Below are positions 29,043-32,775 of a stretch of 32,775 nucleotides of DNA, piece after piece. This stretch comes from Verrucomicrobiota bacterium (lineage in GTDB: Bacteria; Verrucomicrobiota; Verrucomicrobiia; Chthoniobacterales; JACTMZ01). The notes under the pieces were generated by a model, which was given only the letters and a program-made list of their open reading frames with translations, made no database searches and was not told the origin of the DNA. Position numbers and translations under genes: made by a program. How positions within the stretch are numbered: the first letter of the stretch is position 1; each line of letters begins with the position of its first letter. The DNA lies in contig JACTMZ010000076.1 of NCBI GenBank assembly GCA_014584375.1, forward strand, positions 8,591 through 41,365. The letters are read 5' to 3'.

Positions 29043-29745
29043 ACTCAATGACATCCGCGTAAACTACGGTGCCATCGCCGCGCTGCACGGTGTCACCCTG
29101 CGGGTTCCCAAAGGAAAAATCGTCACTCTCATCGGTGCCAACGGCGCCGGCAAATCCACCACACTCCGGGCCGTTTCCGGCCTCGTCAATGTTCGCTCCG
29201 GTTCCATCATCTTCGGCGGCGCCCCAATCACCAATCTGCCGCCGCACCACATCGCCGCACTCGGCATCGCTCACGTTCCGGAAGGACGCATGATTTTTTC
29301 CAATCTTACCGTCATGGAAAACCTGCGCATGGGCGCCTATCTCCGAAAGGACAAAGGAAATTTCCCCGGCGACATGGATTACATTTTTAGTCTTTTCCCA
29401 AGACTTGGGGAACGCCTTCGGCAATCCGCTGGAACGCTCAGCGGCGGCGAGCAGCAAATGCTGGCCATCGGACGCGCCCTCATGAGCAAACCCAAATGCC
29501 TCATACTGGACGAGCCCTCCCTCGGCATCGCCCCCATTTTGGTGCAGGCCATCTTCGAAAAAATCGTCGAAATCAATCGAACAACCGGTGTCACAACCCT
29601 GCTTGTCGAACAAAACGCCAGCATCGCGCTCGAAATCTCCCACTACGGATACGTCCTGGAAACAGGAAAAATCACCCTCCAAAACGAATCCACCGCCCTC
29701 CTCAAAAACAGCGAAGTCCGCACCGCCTACCTCGGTGCAGAATAA
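29035..29745 (+). CDS. livF: branched-chain amino acid ABC transporter ATPase (LivF-like)
   Basis: GTG start at 29035; TLIGANGAGKSTTLRAVSG; LSGGEQQMLAIGRALMSKPKCLILDEPSLGIAP. Confidence 0.92.
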   Translation: MLELNDIRVNYGAIAALHGVTLRVPKGKIVTLIGANGAGKSTTLRAVSGLVNVRSGSIIFGGAPITNLPPHHIAALGIAHVPEGRMIFSNLTVMENLRMGAYLRKDKGNFPGDMDYIFSLFPRLGERLRQSAGTLSGGEQQMLAIGRALMSKPKCLILDEPSLGIAPILVQAIFEKIVEINRTTGVTTLLVEQNASIALEISHYGYVLETGKITLQNESTALLKNSEVRTAYLGAE

Positions 29746-30007
29746 ATAAGGGAGTGTAAAAATTTTTCTGTGATATCGCTCTCCCTGCTTTGAACGCCCC
29801 TTCCGGAGGCGGCAGAGTGAAGGAAGGCGAGCGAAACGAACCGAAGCGTCACACGGCCACCGGAAGAGACGCGCGCAAAGTTCGCTGAGGGCAGGAGACC
29901 ACGGAGATACTCACGATGGGGCTGCAACGGCTTTACCTCTCCCCTGTCGAATTTGCTAATCTTGACCCCGATTATTTCACCGTCCTTATTAAGCTGATTC
30001 AAAAATT

Positions 30008-30271
30008 ATGAAAGATCACGCCTACATAGACTACGAGCTGGACGGCAAACGCTACCGTTGGGCTGGGGCTCTTGACTTCTACGAAGGAATCCCTTCGCTC
30101 GAAGCTGCCGTGGACTCGCTCATAGACGAAGGATGCCAAGGGAAAAATCCGAACTTTAAACTACCCGAAGATGCCATCCTGCGGGCAGGCGGACGCATTT
30201 TGGAAATCCACAGCATAAGGCCCGACGGAAGCATCGAAGCCGAAGACCTGCCAGACCTTTACATCCCCTGA
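30008..30271 (+). CDS. small acidic hypothetical protein (87 aa)
   Basis: ORF MKDHAYIDYELDGKRYRWAGALDFYEGIPSLEAAVDSLIDEG...; no family recognised. Confidence 0.45.
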   Translation: MKDHAYIDYELDGKRYRWAGALDFYEGIPSLEAAVDSLIDEGCQGKNPNFKLPEDAILRAGGRILEIHSIRPDGSIEAEDLPDLYIP

Positions 30272-30276
30272 TCCTT

Positions 30277-30465
30277 ATGACACCGCCAACCATTAACTAC
30301 GTCAAAGAAACCACCTGTGCCTTTCCTGTGCGAAAGCAAAAACTACCCGACGGCCGCTGGGTCGTCATGCTCGGGGAGCCCGTCCACCGCTGTCGCACCA
30401 ACCAAGCCGTCCGGCTAACTGGTATCCCAAGCAAAACACGGCACCGCTTAGCCGACTGTGGCGTA
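30277..30465 (+). pseudogene. degenerate HTH/excisionase-like small gene
   Basis: VRKQKLPDGRWVVMLGEPVHRCRTNQAVRLTGIPSKTRHRLADCG resembles a helix-turn-helix start, then the frame becomes implausible. Confidence 0.35.
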
Positions 30466-30548
30466 TTCGCTACGCCGCCGATCTGGAGGATGGCGATTTG
30501 CAGAAAAAATAGGAGAACGGCGAAACCGGACGCGGATCACGAAGGGTT

Positions 30549-30671
30549 ACCGAACCGCTCCACCGGGTGCGCGGCGCTGTCGTACTTTCAGGCTATCCGT
30601 GCGACCTCTACGACCGCCTATTCGCGGACTGGGAGGAGAGGCGAGCCCTCCGCGGCAGCAGCGCCGACCCT
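30549..30671 (+). pseudogene. C-terminal fragment of a D12-class (Dam-type) DNA adenine methyltransferase
   Basis: TEPLHRVRGAVVLSGYPCDLYDRLFADWEERRA matches the conserved LSGY..xLYD.L...W end of D12 methylases; catalytic N-terminal region absent. Confidence 0.55.
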
Positions 30672-31249
30672 CCACGCGCTCTGAAAAGTATGGGTTCGGA
30701 TGACCCTTTTCAATTTCGGCGTCAGAACTTTTCCATCAATTATCTCCGAAAAGGGTCTCACTCAATCTTCGGCAACACCACACTACCCCGTGACCCCCGA
30801 TAAATACTGCATCTCCAGCCCTCCGCTCAGTCCAATGTCATCCAGCACCTAGTACAACCCTTTTCCATATTTTTGGCCGGTCATGAGGGCGGCCAGTGTG
30901 GTTTCCTGTCGGGGCAACTCAAACACATTCAACAAAGAACCTGCGCAAGGCCAACCAAGTTGATTCGGATCTTCTGATAACCGTCGCGCAACTCCTCTCC
31001 TCCGAGTGCTCCTCGAGCTTTGCCAAGAATCTGCGGCTGCTCGTCGGTCATGGTTCAGGAACGCTCCTGCATCCTCCAAGGCCGCCCTTGCCAACATTGC
31101 GATAGCCGACTGAATCGCCAATGGATTCAAATCCAAAACCCTCGCCACACGCCTCGATAGGCGCACCCGTGTCGCCGCCAACATCCGCTCCATCTTCAAT
31201 TGCCCCGGTCTCCCTTCTGCTCAGACTCGCCATCAATTACTTCGTGTGA

Positions 31250-31272
31250 TGGCGACCCTAACGGGATTCGAA
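31250..31272 (-). repeat. isolated tRNA 3'-end fragment (T-loop to CCA), candidate attachment-site scar
   Basis: Minus strand TTCGAAT-CCCGT-TAGGGTC-G-CCA has exact tRNA spacing (7-nt T-loop, 5-nt T-stem, 7-nt acceptor, discriminator, CCA), but no matching 5' tRNA sequence is next to it. Confidence 0.55.
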
Positions 31273-31380
31273 TGGCGACCCCGCATCGTTGATTTTGCGG
31301 AAGTCTGCGTGTTCATGCGACTTACGACATTACCGCCAGTCGGCCCACAGGCAAGGTTTCGCACGGTTTACGGGCGAAAA

Positions 31381-32103
31381 TTATGATTTTTGCATTACGG
31401 GCGCACTTGGGCCGGTCTCTATCGTCACCGTCGTGCGCCGTTTGATGTCGGCCACAATCCATTTCGGTGCGGCTGCAAACAGAAGCATTTCAGCGTGGTA
31501 TGGCCTCTCCTGCTTTAGGGCTTCCTTGGCCACCTTCTTCATCAAATCACAGTATTCGAAATAGGCGGTTTTGTGCGAGCGGACCGTGAATGATCTTCCC
31601 GAAAGAGTCATCAAGGTATTCGCGTCGATGTCGGCTAACTCTGCGTTTCGTCCAAGGGGTTGCGGAAAGAGATTGGGCTTCTCCGTGTGGCAGAAGAGAA
31701 GCCAGTTGAGGGCAAAGATAACACGGGAGTCGTAGATGGAATAAGTGTCTGCCTTCTTGAACGAGGCAACTTTTGAAAGTGATGAGATCACCCCGAAAAT
31801 CTCCCGCGTCATCTTGCCTTCACAGAGTTGCCGTTCGAATGAATGAATCCGCCTCTGGTTTTCCGGGGTGTCCTTGAACGTCCTGATCCCGCCCCATTTC
31901 TGGATGATCCAAAAGTGAGATTTTCGATCCGTGTCATTTTCAAGAAGCGGAGCGAGATTCTCCTTCAGATAGAAATTCCGGCAGAATGAACCCTCGACGG
32001 TCTCGGGAATAGAAATCGGGCAATCAGGCGGCACATCCCATGAGAAGTGCTCCTCAATCGGCAAAGCTTGAGCGAGTTCAACAATTGCCTGCTCCAAGCT
32101 CAT
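31381..32103 (-). CDS. uncharacterised protein, ATGA-coupled to hsdM remnant
   Basis: MSLEQAIVELAQALPIEEHFSWDVPPDCPISIPETVEGSFCRNFYLKENLAPLLENDTDRKSHFWIIQKWGGIRTF... 240 aa. ATG at 32103 overlaps the hsdM stop TGA. The 451-aa ORF-track start is a frame artefact. Confidence 0.65.
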   Translation of the reverse strand: MSLEQAIVELAQALPIEEHFSWDVPPDCPISIPETVEGSFCRNFYLKENLAPLLENDTDRKSHFWIIQKWGGIRTFKDTPENQRRIHSFERQLCEGKMTREIFGVISSLSKVASFKKADTYSIYDSRVIFALNWLLFCHTEKPNLFPQPLGRNAELADIDANTLMTLSGRSFTVRSHKTAYFEYCDLMKKVAKEALKQERPYHAEMLLFAAAPKWIVADIKRRTTVTIETGPSAPVMQKS

Positions 32104-32680
32104 GGCGCTGCTTTTGCGCCTGCCCCGAGGCGGGCGAGGATACCCCGCAATTCCTCGTTCTTGGCGGCGATGAACTCCAGCAACTGCGCCGGGGTACGGG
32201 TGTCTTCGTCCGTTTTGGCGTTGGGATTGATTGCCTTCAGATCGAAGGCGGCATCTTCGACGGCTTGCGCCTTTGCATCGATTTCCCGGATCTCGCGCTC
32301 GGCATCCTTGATGCGTTCCTTCACGGCATCCTGCTTTGCGGTATCGGCCTTCGCGGATTTGAGGCGGTCCAGTTCTTCCTGATCCTTTTTGAGGCGGGCC
32401 TTGGGTTCGTTCGCGGTGGCCCGCAGCGCGTCGGCATCGTGTTTGGCTTTCCGGCGGCGCTCCGCGATGTCCACGGTCCAGCTTCGGTCGCTGTCGCCGC
32501 GTGACGGGAGGAGTTTGAAGAACTCGGCCAGCTTGTCGCGAGTGAACGGGGTCTTCTTGCCGACCTTCACGTCGGACAGGTCGTAATACCAGATGGTCTT
32601 GGTCTGCTGACCTTTGGTGAAGAAAAGGAGGTTGGTCTTCACCCCGGCCCCCGTGGCGCTGAAGACACCGGCGGTAAAGT
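32100..32680 (-). pseudogene. hsdM: type I restriction-modification methyltransferase subunit (HsdM), C-terminal part only
   Basis: AGVFSATGAGVKTNLLFFTKGQQTKTIWYYDLSDVKVGKKTPFTRDKLAEFFKLLPSRGDSDRSWTVDI is HsdM-like; family-like sequence stops abruptly upstream near 32670-32690. Confidence 0.72.
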
Positions 32681-32734
32681 TCCCCCGATTTGATGGACAA
32701 GCAGGGCGCAATACCATCAGAAAGGACTGCAAAC

Positions 32735-32775
32735 ATGCCAAAGACACATCCACGCTACGAAAAGGACTTCCGACA
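32735..32775 (+). CDS. possible IS transposase (OrfA-like) N-terminus, runs off window
   Basis: ATG at 32735: MPKTHPRYEKDFR, resembling IS OrfA starts; lies at the hsdM breakpoint. Only 13 codons visible. Confidence 0.35.
   Translation, partial: MPKTHPRYEKDFR

Noticed and set aside
31250-31380. A complete tRNA gene at the tRNA-like 3' end
   Set aside because: No matching acceptor 5' strand, D-arm or anticodon stem-loop could be assembled from the adjacent minus-strand sequence; only the 3' fragment is supported.
32104-32736. N-terminal half of the 451-aa minus ORF
   Set aside because: Out-of-frame translation of the hsdM remnant; R/G/P-rich with no plausible domain.

Overview
The window is high-GC bacterial DNA, possibly Verrucomicrobiota/PVC-like (inferred, not proven). 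It has three parts. (1) Positions 1-11442 hold an aryl-polyene/flexirubin-like type II fatty-acid/PKS cluster: ketosynthase (partial), FabZ-like dehydratase, LolA-like protein, an MMPL exporter fused in one ORF to an LpxL-like acyltransferase, an FAD-dependent oxidoreductase (apparently frameshifted), ACP, polysaccharide deacetylase, GT2, PlsC-like acyltransferase and a divergent methyltransferase. An AT-richer type II restriction-modification pair and a PIN-toxin remnant split the cluster. (2) Positions 11405-29745 are mostly housekeeping: CPA2 antiporter, miaB, fabI, a GlcD-like oxidase, a HerA-like ATPase, an RsmA-Nudix fusion, ptsI, tsaB, tsaE, cdsA, dxr and a complete livJHMGF-type ABC operon. 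(3) Positions 29746-32775 are an accessory/decaying region: a small hypothetical protein, HTH and D12-Dam remnants, an isolated tRNA 3'-end fragment that looks like an attachment-site scar, an uncharacterised gene overlapping a truncated hsdM by ATGA, and a probable IS start at the right edge. No CRISPR array, rRNA or complete tRNA was seen. Family calls come from reading motifs in the translations; no database search was run.
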